Positions 55,646 to 64,000 of a stretch of DNA of 64,000 nucleotides are shown in pieces. The first letter of the stretch is position 1. Each line of letters starts with the position of its first letter. The stretch is from the NCBI RefSeq assembly GCF_000153125.2, contig NZ_CM002299.1, positions 3,761,338 through 3,825,337 on the forward strand. The letters are read 5' to 3'. The stretch is from Congregibacter litoralis KT71. GTDB taxonomy: Bacteria; Pseudomonadota; Gammaproteobacteria; Pseudomonadales; Halieaceae. Made by a program: the position numbers and the translations under genes. The notes under the pieces are model-generated. The model searched no databases, was not told the origin of the DNA, and saw only the letters and a program-made list of their open reading frames with translations.

Positions 55646-56926
55646 TTGAACGTCATACCCAGAGATCAACATTGCGTCTCCCGCAAAGACATCAGCCCCG
55701 GTGCTTTAAAAGTCATGGCAAGGCTCAGGGATAAGGAGCACCAGGCATATCTGGTCGGCGGCGCAGTTCGCGACCTCCTCCTGGGGGGGCACCCCAAAGA
55801 CTTCGATATCGCCACGGATGCCACGCCGGAAGAAGTGCACGCTCTGTTCGGCAACTCCCGCATTATCGGCCGACGCTTTCGCATCGTACATGTGCGCTTT
55901 GGCCGGGAAGTTATCGAAGTCACAACATTCCGTGGCCATCATGATGACACCGAAGCTACCACCGGCGCCAAACGCTCCTCCCGGGGCCTGCTCCTTCGGG
56001 ACAATGTGTTCGGGACCCTGGAAGAAGACGCAGTTCGCCGTGATCTGACGGTCAATGCACTGTATTACGACAGTGGCAGCTTCGAGGTTTTTGACCAGGT
56101 AGGCGGCCTCGACGACCTGGAGGCAAGACAGGTGCGGGTTATTGGTGATCCCGCAACGCGCTACCGCGAAGATCCCGTACGCATGCTCCGCTGCCTGCGC
56201 TTTGCCGCAAAGCTGGGATTCAACGTAGAGAAGTCCAGCGGCGCGGCTATTCCCAGGCTCGCTGCACTGCTGGATGACATACCGCCCGCGCGACTCTTTG
56301 ATGAGTTCGGCAAGCTGTTTCTCACGGGCAACGCCCAGGCAACTTTGCGCCTGCTGCGGGAATACCGATGCTTTGAACATCTGTTTCCCGATAGTGCCCG
56401 CCTGGCCGACAGCGACGGTTTTTACGATCGCCTCCTTGACGCCGCTATGGGTAATACGGATCAGCGTATTCGCCAGGAGAAACCGGTAACTCCCGCCTTC
56501 ATTCTGGCCGCTGTGCTGTGGCCCGCGGTCTGTGAACGCCGACAGCAGCTGGAAAATCAGGGAGAGAAGCCCGTGCCCGCCATGCACGGTGCGGGACAGG
56601 AGATCGTCGCCCAGGCCTGCCAGCGCATCGCGATTCCCCGTCGCTTCAGCATGCCCATGCGCGAGATCTGGGAGATGCAGCTTCGCCTGCCTCGCACCGA
56701 GGGCAAGCGCGCCATAGAGCTCATGAGTAAACGCCGTTTTCGCGCTGCCTACGATTTTCTGTTGCTCCGGGAGCAAGCGGGCGAGGACTGCTCCGGGCTG
56801 GGGGCAATCTGGACACGCCTTCAGGAGGAACACGGCCCCATCGAGATCGTGGACTCGCCCGACGATCGCCGCCCGCCGCGCCGCCGTCGCCGGGGCGGAC
56901 GCCGACGCCCGGCACCTCCCGCGTGA
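55646..56926 (+). CDS. pcnB: poly(A) polymerase I
   Basis: Adds poly(A) tails that direct RNAs to decay. The homologous region begins LNVIPRDQHCVSRKDISPGALKVM (in parts), as in E. coli PcnB, at the TTG at 55646. The frame is open back to a GTG at 55514, but that extra stretch lacks family similarity. The nucleotidyltransferase core is LVGGAVRDLLLGGHPKDFDIAT, and ERRDLTVNAL-like VRRDLTVNALYYD follows. The C-terminus is an arginine-rich tail (RRPPRRRRRGGRRR). The folK GTG overlaps its stop. Confidence 0.92.
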   Translation: MNVIPRDQHCVSRKDISPGALKVMARLRDKEHQAYLVGGAVRDLLLGGHPKDFDIATDATPEEVHALFGNSRIIGRRFRIVHVRFGREVIEVTTFRGHHDDTEATTGAKRSSRGLLLRDNVFGTLEEDAVRRDLTVNALYYDSGSFEVFDQVGGLDDLEARQVRVIGDPATRYREDPVRMLRCLRFAAKLGFNVEKSSGAAIPRLAALLDDIPPARLFDEFGKLFLTGNAQATLRLLREYRCFEHLFPDSARLADSDGFYDRLLDAAMGNTDQRIRQEKPVTPAFILAAVLWPAVCERRQQLENQGEKPVPAMHGAGQEIVAQACQRIAIPRRFSMPMREIWEMQLRLPRTEGKRAIELMSKRRFRAAYDFLLLREQAGEDCSGLGAIWTRLQEEHGPIEIVDSPDDRRPPRRRRRGGRRRPAPPA

Positions 56927-57444
56927 CAGCGTGCTTCGTCGGGCTGGGCGCCAATCTTGGCGAGAGTCATGCGACTCTGATCCGGGCTGCACAGGACCTG
57001 GGACAGCTCAGAGCCACGCAGCTCACAGGCCGATCATCGATCTACCGATCAGCACCCATGGGACCTCAGGACCAACCCGATTACCTCAATGCTGTTATCG
57101 GCCTCGACACGGCGCTGAAGCCCCTCGAACTCCTCGACGAGCTGCAGTCCCTGGAGGATAAAGCCGGCAGAGTGCGCAGGGAGCGCTGGGGACCCAGAAC
57201 CCTGGATCTGGATCTGTTGATCTACGGCACAATCACCCTGCAAAGCGAGCGCCTGACCCTGCCACACCCGGGACTCTTTGAACGTAATTTTGTGCTGCGC
57301 CCGCTGGCGGACATTGTCAGCGAGCACTGGCAGTTTCAGGGCGGACCGACCCTCGCGGCGTGCCTGAAGCGATGCCCGGAATCAAACTTACGGGACAGCA
57401 ATCTCCCGTGGTCGCCCCTGGCATCCAAGGCCCTCAGCGCATGA
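56923..57444 (+). CDS. folK: 6-hydroxymethyl-7,8-dihydropterin pyrophosphokinase
   Basis: HPPK of folate synthesis, 173 aa. Signatures are FVGLGANLGES at the start, RRERWGPRTLDLDLLIYG (the metal-binding DLD block) and LPHPGLFERNFVLRPL. It begins with GTG overlapping the pcnB stop (GTGA) and ends overlapping the next gene by ATGA, so the three genes are translationally linked. Confidence 0.95.
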   Translation: MTACFVGLGANLGESHATLIRAAQDLGQLRATQLTGRSSIYRSAPMGPQDQPDYLNAVIGLDTALKPLELLDELQSLEDKAGRVRRERWGPRTLDLDLLIYGTITLQSERLTLPHPGLFERNFVLRPLADIVSEHWQFQGGPTLAACLKRCPESNLRDSNLPWSPLASKALSA

Positions 57445-58106
57445 CCACTCTGGATCTCCGGGGACGTAAGCCCCCCGCCTATATTGCGGTGGAAGGCCCC
57501 ATCGGCGTGGGAAAAACCACCCTCACACGGCGCCTGGCGGAAACCTTCAATCACGAGATCCTATTGGAGGATGCGGAGCAGAACCCGTTCCTGGAGCGTT
57601 TTTACCGCAACCGGAGTGAGGCAGCGCTTGCGACGCAGCTGTTTTTTCTGTTTCAACGGGCGCAGAAAATGCAGGAACTCCGGCAGTCGGAGCTCTTTTC
57701 GCCCGTGCGCGTAGCCGACTTTCTCATAGAGAAAGACCCGCTATTTGCCCGCATCAACCTCGATAGCGACGAGTTCGAACTCTACGAAAAGGTCTATCAG
57801 AAACTGACAATCGACGCCCCACGGCCCGACCTGGTGATCTACCTTCAGGCACCCACGGACGTACTCCTCGAACGTATCGAAAACCGCGGAATCGGGCACG
57901 AAAAAAGCATCGATAGCCGCTATCTGGAGCAATTGAACGAAGTGTACAGCGAATTTTTTCTGTACTACGATGGCGCGCCTCTGCTGATCGTCAATGCGAG
58001 CATGATCGATCTGGCGCAGGGTGATAGCGATTATCTGCAGCTGGTGGATTATCTGCTGGATATTCGTAGCGGTCGCCACTATTTCAACCCGACTTTTTTC
58101 GGGTAG
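57441..58106 (+). CDS. deoxynucleoside kinase
   Basis: A 221-aa dNK-family kinase with the P-loop GPIGVGKTT at residues 19-27, the helix ILLEDAEQNPFLERFY and the lid-type RIENRGIGHEKSID region. It phosphorylates deoxynucleosides or a related substrate; in gammaproteobacteria such genes often lie between folK and panB. The ATG overlaps the folK stop. The last codons (TTTTTCGGGTAG) fall into the first unit of a 21-bp repeat. Confidence 0.88.
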   Translation: MTTLDLRGRKPPAYIAVEGPIGVGKTTLTRRLAETFNHEILLEDAEQNPFLERFYRNRSEAALATQLFFLFQRAQKMQELRQSELFSPVRVADFLIEKDPLFARINLDSDEFELYEKVYQKLTIDAPRPDLVIYLQAPTDVLLERIENRGIGHEKSIDSRYLEQLNEVYSEFFLYYDGAPLLIVNASMIDLAQGDSDYLQLVDYLLDIRSGRHYFNPTFFG

Positions 58107-58247
58107 CGGCAGGCGTTTTTTGGGTAGCCGCAGGCGTTTTTCGGGTAGCCGCAGGCGCTTTTCGGGTAGCCGCAGGCGTTTTTTGGCTCGCCCCAGGCGC
58201 TTTTCGGCCAGCCGCAGGCCCTTTTTGGCTCGCCCCAGGCGCTTTTG
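58101..58247. repeat. 21-bp tandem repeat, seven units, at the dNK stop
   Basis: Units start at 58101, 58122, 58143, 58164, 58185, 58206 and 58227, each exactly 21 bp. Units 1-4 are GGGTAGCCGCAGGCG plus T-rich end; units 5 and 7 read GGCTCGCCCCAGGCG; unit 6 reads GGCCAGCCGCAGGCC. The dNK stop TAG is inside unit 1 and is repeated in frame in units 2-4. The array ends 39 bp before panB. Confidence 0.95.
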
Positions 58248-58285
58248 ATTTACGAGCTTCCCGTTTCGGAGCAAATTTGTAGTTT

Positions 58286-59080
58286 ATGGCTAAGAAAGTA
58301 ACCATCAGTACTCTCGACAAGATGAAGGCCGCAGGCGAAAAGTTTGTGTGTATCACGGCTTATGATGCGACCTTTGCGCGCCTGGTCAGCGAGGCCGGTG
58401 CAGAGACCATTCTCGTGGGAGACTCTCTGGGCATGGTGCTTCAGGGACACGACAGCACGATCCCCGTGACCATTCAGGATATGGAATACCACACGCGCTC
58501 CGTGAACCGCGCTGCGCCCCACTCTCTGGTCATCGCCGACCTGCCGTTTATGACCTACAGCGACAGCACCCAGGCCATGACCAACGCCACGCGGCTTATG
58601 CAGGCGGGGGCTCAGATGGTAAAGATGGAGGGCGGTGTCTGGCTCAGCGATACCATTAGCGCTCTAGTCGAACGGGGCATCCCGGTCTGCGCTCACCTGG
58701 GCCTCACCCCCCAGTCTGTAAATGCCTTCGGTGGTTATCGTGTGCAGGGCCGAACACCCAAGGAAGCAAAGTCTATTCTTGCCGACGCCGTCGAGATTCA
58801 GGACGCCGGGGCGAGCCTCCTGGTGCTGGAGTGCATCCCGGCGGAGCTGGCGAGCGACATCTCGGCAAAGCTCGATATCCCGGTCATCGGTATTGGTGCC
58901 GGCGCCGGTACCGATGCGCAGGTTCTGGTCATGCATGATCTACTGGGCCTGTCGGATCACCAGCCCCGCTTTGTAGAGAACTTCATGGCCGGCGCTGGCA
59001 ATGTCCAGGATGCGCTCAAGGCGTTCGTAACATCCGTCAAAGATGGTAGCTACCCCCGCGAGGAACACAGCTACACATAG
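58286..59080 (+). CDS. panB: 3-methyl-2-oxobutanoate hydroxymethyltransferase
   Basis: First enzyme of pantothenate synthesis, 264 aa. The barrel motifs are ITAYDATFARLVSEAGA, LVGDSLGMVLQGHDST (Mg-binding aspartate), MVKMEGG and HLGLTPQSVNAFGGYRVQG. The ending GIGAGAGTDAQVLVMHDLLG is the conserved C-terminal block. It is separated from panC by 265 bp, wider than the usual panB-panC spacing. Confidence 0.97.
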   Translation: MAKKVTISTLDKMKAAGEKFVCITAYDATFARLVSEAGAETILVGDSLGMVLQGHDSTIPVTIQDMEYHTRSVNRAAPHSLVIADLPFMTYSDSTQAMTNATRLMQAGAQMVKMEGGVWLSDTISALVERGIPVCAHLGLTPQSVNAFGGYRVQGRTPKEAKSILADAVEIQDAGASLLVLECIPAELASDISAKLDIPVIGIGAGAGTDAQVLVMHDLLGLSDHQPRFVENFMAGAGNVQDALKAFVTSVKDGSYPREEHSYT

Positions 59081-59101
59081 CGTTTACATCACGCCTTTTA
59101 C

Positions 59102-59119
59102 CGGGCGGTCAGGCGCCCG
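59102..59119 (+). terminator. possible weak hairpin after panB
   Basis: CGGGCG (59102-59107) pairs with CGCCCG (59114-59119) over 6 nt, 22 bp after the panB stop, with only two T residues following. Could end the panB transcript or be chance. Confidence 0.3.
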
Positions 59120-59345
59120 TTCAACATAACCAAAAGTTACACTTTGCGCTTCTTTTAGTAACAAAAGGGAGCTCACAACGGCGACTCTGAACGCTTGCCC
59201 ACCCCCTGGGAAAGCTGCATACTCGGCCCCCCTGAGCGGGAAAACCCGCCATAACCCGGGCAGAGAGCGGCTGTTCCTTATCGACATCTAGTCGATATGG
59301 ACGACGCTCTAACGAGCCCACCCTGACCGCAAGCGGGGTAACACA

Positions 59346-60230
59346 ATGCTGATAGTAGACAGCAAGACAGGACTGCAGCACGCGCTGCAGCGTCACCGCC
59401 TTTCCCAGGAAAGCATCGCCTTTGTGCCCACCATGGGCAATCTCCATGAGGGACACCTGGAACTGGTGCGCCGCGCGAGGCAGCTTGGTGATATTGTGGT
59501 GGTCAGCATATTTGTCAATCCCATGCAGTTCGGTGTCAATGAGGACCTCGACGCCTACCCCAGGACCTTGAGTGCAGACCGTGAAAAGCTCTTTGCCGAA
59601 GGGGTCAATTATCTCTTTGTTCCCTCAGACGAGGATGTTTATCCCGATGGCCTGAGCGCGCAGACCGTGGTCCGGGTGCCGGATCTCTCCGAAACCCTTT
59701 GCGGTAGTAACCGTCCGGGACACTTTGACGGCGTCGCCACCGTGGTCAGCAAGCTCTTTAATATGGTTCAGCCCCAGGTCGCTCTTTTCGGAGAAAAAGA
59801 CTTTCAGCAGCTGTCCATCATCCGAAAAATGGTTGAGGACCTGTGCATGCCCGTCGACATCGTAGGGGTGCCTACGGTGCGTGCGGATGACGGGCTCGCC
59901 CTGAGCTCCCGCAATGGCTATCTCAGCCTGTCTCAACGCAGCATAGCGCCTTTGCTGCATAAAACGCTTTTGGACTGTAGGGATGCCATCGCCTGCGGCT
60001 TCGATAATTTCCTTCAGATCGAATCCCATGCGCGCATGCAATTGCTGCAGGCCGGCTTTGTCCCGGACTATTTCGCGATCCGCGACGCCCGCACCCTCCA
60101 GGCCGTGGGAGAAAACACCGAGGAGATTGCGATCCTCGCTGCGGCCCGTCTCGGCGGCACCCGGCTCATCGACAATGTGCGACTGACCTTAAACCCCGTA
60201 TCTGACTGGGGCATGCTCGCGACCCCCTGA
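59346..60230 (+). CDS. panC: pantothenate synthetase
   Basis: Joins pantoate and beta-alanine with ATP. The nucleotidyltransferase HxGH motif is FVPTMGNLHEGHLELV; VVSIFVNPMQFGVNEDLDAYPR, in parts, and FGEKDFQQL, SSRNGYLS (KMSKS-like) are family blocks. Length 294 aa is normal. It has its own leader separated from panB, so a separate promoter is likely. Confidence 0.97.
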   Translation: MLIVDSKTGLQHALQRHRLSQESIAFVPTMGNLHEGHLELVRRARQLGDIVVVSIFVNPMQFGVNEDLDAYPRTLSADREKLFAEGVNYLFVPSDEDVYPDGLSAQTVVRVPDLSETLCGSNRPGHFDGVATVVSKLFNMVQPQVALFGEKDFQQLSIIRKMVEDLCMPVDIVGVPTVRADDGLALSSRNGYLSLSQRSIAPLLHKTLLDCRDAIACGFDNFLQIESHARMQLLQAGFVPDYFAIRDARTLQAVGENTEEIAILAAARLGGTRLIDNVRLTLNPVSDWGMLATP

Positions 60231-60435
60231 CTGCTGACGTCACGGCCCGGGCGCCCTGCGCCCATAAGCAAGCAGAGCCGTTCAGCCCTCGGGCCTGTGT
60301 TGCCCGACTCCTCGTCCTTCAAATCTAAAACCACAGCTGCCGACTTAGACTAACGTAGGCTTGTCTCCCTGCGCCGTGGGTCTAGAATCGATGGCTCATT
60401 CAATACAACGAATAATGATTAACGAGGGGCCCATC

Positions 60436-62370
60436 ATGTCTCACCATTTCCCTACGCATCCCATCCCCGCGGGTTTTGAAGACGCGCACATTCAACCCGC
60501 AGACTACAAGGCCATGTATGAGCGCTCCCTGAGCGATCGCGACGGCTTCTTCGCGGACATGGCCACAGAGTTCCTGACCTGGGATAAGCCCTGGGACTCC
60601 GTATGCTCCTTCGACTTTGTGAAAGGCGACGCCAGTTGGTTCGCTGGCGGCAAACTCAACGTCAGCGTCAACTGCATCGACCGTCATCTCCCGGCGCGGG
60701 CGGATCAGACAGCGATAATCTGGGAGGGTGACAACCCCGAGGACAGTCGGGCAATCACCTATGCAGAACTCAAGGACGAGACCTGCCGTTTAGCGAACGC
60801 CCTCCGTGCCCGTGGTGTGGGCAAGGGCGATCGCGTCTGCCTGTATATGCCCATGGTGCCCGAAGCCGCTATCGCCATGCTGGCCTGCACCCGAATCGGC
60901 GCGGTACACACCATCGTGTTCGGCGGTTTCTCCCCCGAGGCCCTGAAAGACCGTATTCAGTCCGCCGAGTGCTCTGCGGTCATCACCAGCGACGAAGGAC
61001 TCCGCGGTGGAAAGACCGTGCCCCTCAAGGTCAATGTCGACAAGAGCCTCGTCGACTGCACCAGCGTGAGCACCTGCATTGTGGTGCGACGCACAGGAGC
61101 AGAGGTGCCTATGGATGAGGGTCGCGATGTGTACTACGACGACATCACCGCAGAGCAAAGCACGGACTGCGAACCCGAGTCCATGGATGCCGAAGATCCA
61201 CTATTCATACTCTACACCTCGGGCTCCACGGGCAAACCCAAGGGCGTACTTCACACCACGGCGGGCTATCTCCTCCAGGCGAGCATGAGTTTTAAATACG
61301 TGTTCGATTATCGCGAAGGCGAGGTTTACTGGTGCACGGCAGACGTGGGCTGGGTTACGGGGCACTCCTACATCGTCTATGGCCCCCTGGCCAATGGCGC
61401 AACGACGCTGATGTTTGAGGGCGTACCGACTTACCCTGATGCGGGTCGTTGCTGGGATGTCGTGGACAAGCATCAGGTCTCTATTTTTTATACGGCGCCC
61501 ACGGCGATCCGGGCGCTCCAGGGTAAAGGCGACGCTTATGTGACGCGTTCATCGCGAAGCAGTCTGCGCATCCTCGGTACCGTGGGAGAACCCATCAATC
61601 CCGAAGCCTGGGAATGGTACTTTCATGTTGTGGGAGACGAACGCTGCCCTATTGTCGACACCTGGTGGCAGACGGAAACCGGGGCCCATATGATCACCCC
61701 CCTGCCCGGTGCGACCCCCATGAAAGGGGGCGCTGCATCGGTGCCGTTCTTTGGTGTTGAGCCCGTATTACTGGCGGAGGACGGCAGTGAAATAGAAGGC
61801 GTCGGATCCGGCTATCTGGCCATCAAATCCTCCTGGCCCAGCCAGATACGTTCAGTCTACGGCGACCACCAGCGCATGGTAGACACCTATTTTTCCAACT
61901 ATCCCGGCTACTACTTCACCGGTGACGGTGCCACCCGAGATGAAGATGGCTACTACTGGATTACCGGACGCGTAGATGACGTACTTAATGTTTCAGGACA
62001 TCGCATGGGTACGGCGGAGGTAGAAAGTGCCGTGGTACTACATGACAGTATCGCCGAGGCCGCGGTCGTGGGCTTTCCCCATGACATCAAGGGACAGGGA
62101 ATTTACTGCTACGTGACACCTATGGAAGGTGTTGAGACCACCGATGCGCTCAAAGCGGAACTGATTCAGCTGTGTGTGGAAGAAATAGGCCCCATTGCCA
62201 AGCCAGACGTCATTCAGTGGGCGCCGGGGCTCCCCAAAACCCGTTCGGGCAAAATCATGCGGCGTATCCTGCGCAAGATTGCCGAGAATGAATTGGACAG
62301 CCTTGGGGACACGTCCACGCTCGCTGATCCCGGCGTTGTGGATGAGCTGATAAAAAACCGCGCGGGCTAG
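60436..62370 (+). CDS. acs: acetyl-CoA synthetase
   Basis: AMP-forming acetate-CoA ligase, 644 aa from the ATG at 60436 (GAGGGG ribosome site). The adenylation motifs are [28 protein letters not shown] and [21 protein letters not shown], and the lysine that is acetylated in regulation is in [15 protein letters not shown]. In pseudomonads acs is near panC with pgi between; here pgi is absent. It scavenges acetate and may be under carbon-source control, consistent with the nearby CbrA/CbrB locus. Confidence 0.96.
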   Translation: MSHHFPTHPIPAGFEDAHIQPADYKAMYERSLSDRDGFFADMATEFLTWDKPWDSVCSFDFVKGDASWFAGGKLNVSVNCIDRHLPARADQTAIIWEGDNPEDSRAITYAELKDETCRLANALRARGVGKGDRVCLYMPMVPEAAIAMLACTRIGAVHTIVFGGFSPEALKDRIQSAECSAVITSDEGLRGGKTVPLKVNVDKSLVDCTSVSTCIVVRRTGAEVPMDEGRDVYYDDITAEQSTDCEPESMDAEDPLFILYTSGSTGKPKGVLHTTAGYLLQASMSFKYVFDYREGEVYWCTADVGWVTGHSYIVYGPLANGATTLMFEGVPTYPDAGRCWDVVDKHQVSIFYTAPTAIRALQGKGDAYVTRSSRSSLRILGTVGEPINPEAWEWYFHVVGDERCPIVDTWWQTETGAHMITPLPGATPMKGGAASVPFFGVEPVLLAEDGSEIEGVGSGYLAIKSSWPSQIRSVYGDHQRMVDTYFSNYPGYYFTGDGATRDEDGYYWITGRVDDVLNVSGHRMGTAEVESAVVLHDSIAEAAVVGFPHDIKGQGIYCYVTPMEGVETTDALKAELIQLCVEEIGPIAKPDVIQWAPGLPKTRSGKIMRRILRKIAENELDSLGDTSTLADPGVVDELIKNRAG

Positions 62371-62405
62371 ACATAGCAGGCTGGACGTAAAAAGAGCACG
62401 GTAGG

Positions 62406-62428
62406 ACCCGCCGGGATCCGGGGGTTTC
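62406..62428. terminator. possible bidirectional terminator
   Basis: ACCCGCCGG pairs with CCGGGGGT with one bulge around GAT, followed by TTTC. It lies between the convergent acs and glycosyltransferase genes. Confidence 0.4.
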
Positions 62429-62439
62429 ACCGTCGGCCG

Positions 62440-63432
62440 CTAGTTCTTGAGAAACTCGATGTTTCGTCGGATTGTCTCATCGGTCTGAGGCCCCATACCC
62501 CCGAGGGCCAGACACTCTTCCAATAAACTCGCGGCTCTGGGTTTATCACCACTGCGTACCGCCAAATTGGCAAGGTTGAGGCAGAGGGAAGTCGTGCGCT
62601 GCCCGTCATCGTAGAGACGCCGGTACAGGTCCTGGGCTTCGCCATAGTTACCATGCCGATAAGCGGCCTCGGCGGCACCCTCAAGACTGCGTGACGGCTC
62701 ATAACCCAGCTCTGCGGCGCGCCGAAGATAACGGTTAGCCTTGGCGTAATCCTCTGCAAAGTACATAGCTGCTGAACCCGCCATGGAAAGCAAGCGACCG
62801 TCTTCCTTAAAGTACGGCTCGTTTTCCATCATAGAGAGGTAGCGGAGAGCTCGATCCTTTTTAGGCCTTTCGGGGTTAGCTTCGCCATAATGATGAATGA
62901 TGGCGTCGAGGGTCCCGCGCCGTGAATCCACAATCGAGCCATCGACGATTTCATGAACACCTCCCTCATAACGGATATCGTCCCGGGCTCGGAAAAGCTT
63001 CATTATCGGGTGAAGAGCATAGCCGGCATAGCCACGAGACATAGAGTCGTCCGGCGTCGCTAAAATAAAATCACTCCGCGTAGTGTTAGACGTGTAATTA
63101 CGGGTGGTCAGATAGAAACCGTCAAACGCTGTGGTTGCCATGGCCTCTCTAAGCCTGGGATAGTCCTCGGCGGCGATGCGCTCATCGGCATCGAGCACCA
63201 GGATCCAGTCTCCCGTCGCAGCGGCGAGACCCGCATTGCGCGCGGCAGAGAAGTTTTCAATCCATTCAAAGTCCAGCAGGGTATCCGCATAGCGCGCAGC
63301 AATGTCGCGGGTGCCGTCGGTGGACCCGGTGTCCACTACGACGATCTCATCCACGTGAGGTGCGGCGGCGGCGAGACACTCCTCAATAAAGAAGGCCTCG
63401 TCCTTGACGATCATGCACAGGGATAGTCGCAT
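62440..63432 (-). CDS. family 2 glycosyltransferase with TPR-like C-terminus
   Basis: A 330-aa protein from the ATG at 63432. The N-terminal GT-A fold has CMIVKDEAFFIEECL, VVDTGSTDGTRDIA and the DxD-type VLDADERI, placing it with GT2 proteins of the SunS/WaaE-like kind. From about residue 215 there are TPR-like helices (YLRRAAELGYEPSRS; RHGNYGEAQDLYRRLYD). The acceptor is unknown. The gene is alone between acs and pnp. Confidence 0.87.
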   Translation of the reverse strand: MRLSLCMIVKDEAFFIEECLAAAAPHVDEIVVVDTGSTDGTRDIAARYADTLLDFEWIENFSAARNAGLAAATGDWILVLDADERIAAEDYPRLREAMATTAFDGFYLTTRNYTSNTTRSDFILATPDDSMSRGYAGYALHPIMKLFRARDDIRYEGGVHEIVDGSIVDSRRGTLDAIIHHYGEANPERPKKDRALRYLSMMENEPYFKEDGRLLSMAGSAAMYFAEDYAKANRYLRRAAELGYEPSRSLEGAAEAAYRHGNYGEAQDLYRRLYDDGQRTTSLCLNLANLAVRSGDKPRAASLLEECLALGGMGPQTDETIRRNIEFLKN

Positions 63433-63491
63433 CGCTAACAACGTCGGAAAGTCATGAATAAGGGATAGGAACTATAAAACACCGGGCAAGA

Positions 63492-63516
63492 AAAAGGGCG
63501 CCGAAGCGCCCTTTTA
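63492..63516 (-). terminator. Rho-independent terminator of pnp
   Basis: AAAAGGGCGC and GCGCCCTTTT form a 10-bp stem around a UUCG tetraloop on the minus strand, followed by further T residues. It lies 21 bp after the pnp stop. Confidence 0.92.
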
Positions 63517-63536
63517 CCATCGCCTGAACGACAGTT

Positions 63537-64000
63537 TTACTCGTCGCCGGCAGACTCCGCAGGCGCTTCGTCTTCAAGAAGCTCCTTGATAGACAGCTTG
63601 ATACGACCGCGCTGATCCACATCCAGAACCTTAACGCGAACTTCCTCGCCTTCTTTCAGGTGATCTGACACATTCTCGACCCGCTCGTTGGCAATCTGCG
63701 AAATGTGCAGCAGTCCATCCTTACCCGGGAGGATGTTCACGAAGGCACCAAAGTCGACGATTCGCTCGACCTTACCGGTGTAAATCGCACCGACTTCCGC
63801 CTCGGCCGTGATCTCTTCGATCAGTGCTACGGCTTTATCCCGGGACGCCTGATCCTGACCAAAGACACGCACCGTGCCATCGTCTTCAATATCGACGGTC
63901 GCACCCGATTGCTCGGTAATGGACCGAATCATCGCGCCACCCTTGCCGATGATGTCACGGATCTTGTCCGCATCCACCTTCAGGGTCACCATGCTCGGCG
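63537..64000 (-). CDS. pnp: polynucleotide phosphorylase, C-terminal part (gene runs off the window)
   Basis: The frame stays open to the window edge, so this is the 3' part of pnp. It encodes the KH domain ([17 protein letters not shown], with the GxxG loop) and the S1 domain ([20 protein letters not shown], then [16 protein letters not shown]), followed by an acidic tail ending [11 protein letters not shown]. The two RNase PH domains lie beyond the end. PNPase degrades RNA 3'-5' with phosphate and is part of the degradosome. Confidence 0.95.
   Translation of the reverse strand, partial: PSMVTLKVDADKIRDIIGKGGAMIRSITEQSGATVDIEDDGTVRVFGQDQASRDKAVALIEEITAEAEVGAIYTGKVERIVDFGAFVNILPGKDGLLHISQIANERVENVSDHLKEGEEVRVKVLDVDQRGRIKLSIKELLEDEAPAESAGDE

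Noticed and set aside
55706..56992. 428-codon open frame antisense to pcnB and folK
   Set aside because: It overlaps two conserved genes and has no known domain.
55296..58247. Possible CRISPR arrays
   Set aside because: The 23-bp and 21-bp repeats are head-to-tail without unique spacers, and no cas genes are present.
58021..58248. Short frames of 7-residue repeats in the 21-bp array
   Set aside because: They arise from a 21-bp period that is open in several frames; no ribosome site or start supports translation.

Overview
The window is 64 kb of dense, GC-rich chromosomal DNA from a gammaproteobacterium. Conserved gene orders point there: miaB-ybeZ-ybeY-corC-lnt-leuS-lptE-holA at the left, and dksA-gluQ-cbrA-cbrB-pcnB-folK-panB-panC-acs at the right, the latter arranged as in pseudomonads. 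The protein content (split imuA/imuB/dnaE2, AlgI/AlgJ-type acetylation, MMPL/RND exporter, PPi-type phosphofructokinase, Mpl) fits a marine heterotroph of the Halieaceae/Cellvibrionales type; the family-level placement is inference. No rRNA, tRNA, insertion sequence, prophage or CRISPR array was seen.

Layout. 0-10.5 kb: tRNA modification, ribosome maturation, lipoprotein acylation, leucyl-tRNA charging, LPS export and the replication clamp-loader delta subunit, mostly in overlapping reading frames. 10.5-14 kb: imuA and imuB, each under its own LexA box, separated by an osmC-like gene and a small membrane protein. 14-24.3 kb: exported and envelope functions (lipocalin, methyltransferases, an AlgJ/AlgI-like O-acetylation pair, a class 3 lipase, an SDR, a tandem DsbA/HCCA-isomerase-like protein, a zinc metallopeptidase). 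24.3-28.5 kb: transporters (LysE/ArgO, half-size GDT1, CDF) and a BaiN-like flavoprotein. 28.5-31.8 kb: dnaE2 under a third LexA box. 32-43 kb: hydrolases, PpnN, AlkB, a GNAT, peroxiredoxin, a Baeyer-Villiger-type monooxygenase, argG, pyrC and rnt. 43-49.5 kb: MMPL exporter, mpl, PPi-type PFK and pyrophosphatase. 49.5-64 kb: VanY-like peptidase, Rieske protein, dksA-gluQ, the CbrA/CbrB pair, pcnB-folK-dNK-panB-panC, acs, a glycosyltransferase and the 3' part of pnp.

The most interesting element is the 613-bp gap between cbrB and pcnB. It holds GTTAC/GTAACA half-sites just after the cbrB stop, a well-formed sigma-54 promoter at 55157-55172, and immediately downstream two A-rich (AAN)n tracts separated by a small stem. 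That is the architecture of the pseudomonad CrcZ Hfq/Crc-titrating small RNA, at the same syntenic position. The partner kinase keeps the CbrA PAS/HisKA/HATPase core but lacks the large SLC5-type transporter module of pseudomonad CbrA. A second theme is short tandem repeats at gene edges: 21 bp x7 after the dNK stop, 23 bp x5 upstream of pcnB, 12 bp x5 at the start of dksA, 11 bp after a DUF2892 gene, 10 bp after ppnN and 7 bp between blc and its upstream neighbour.
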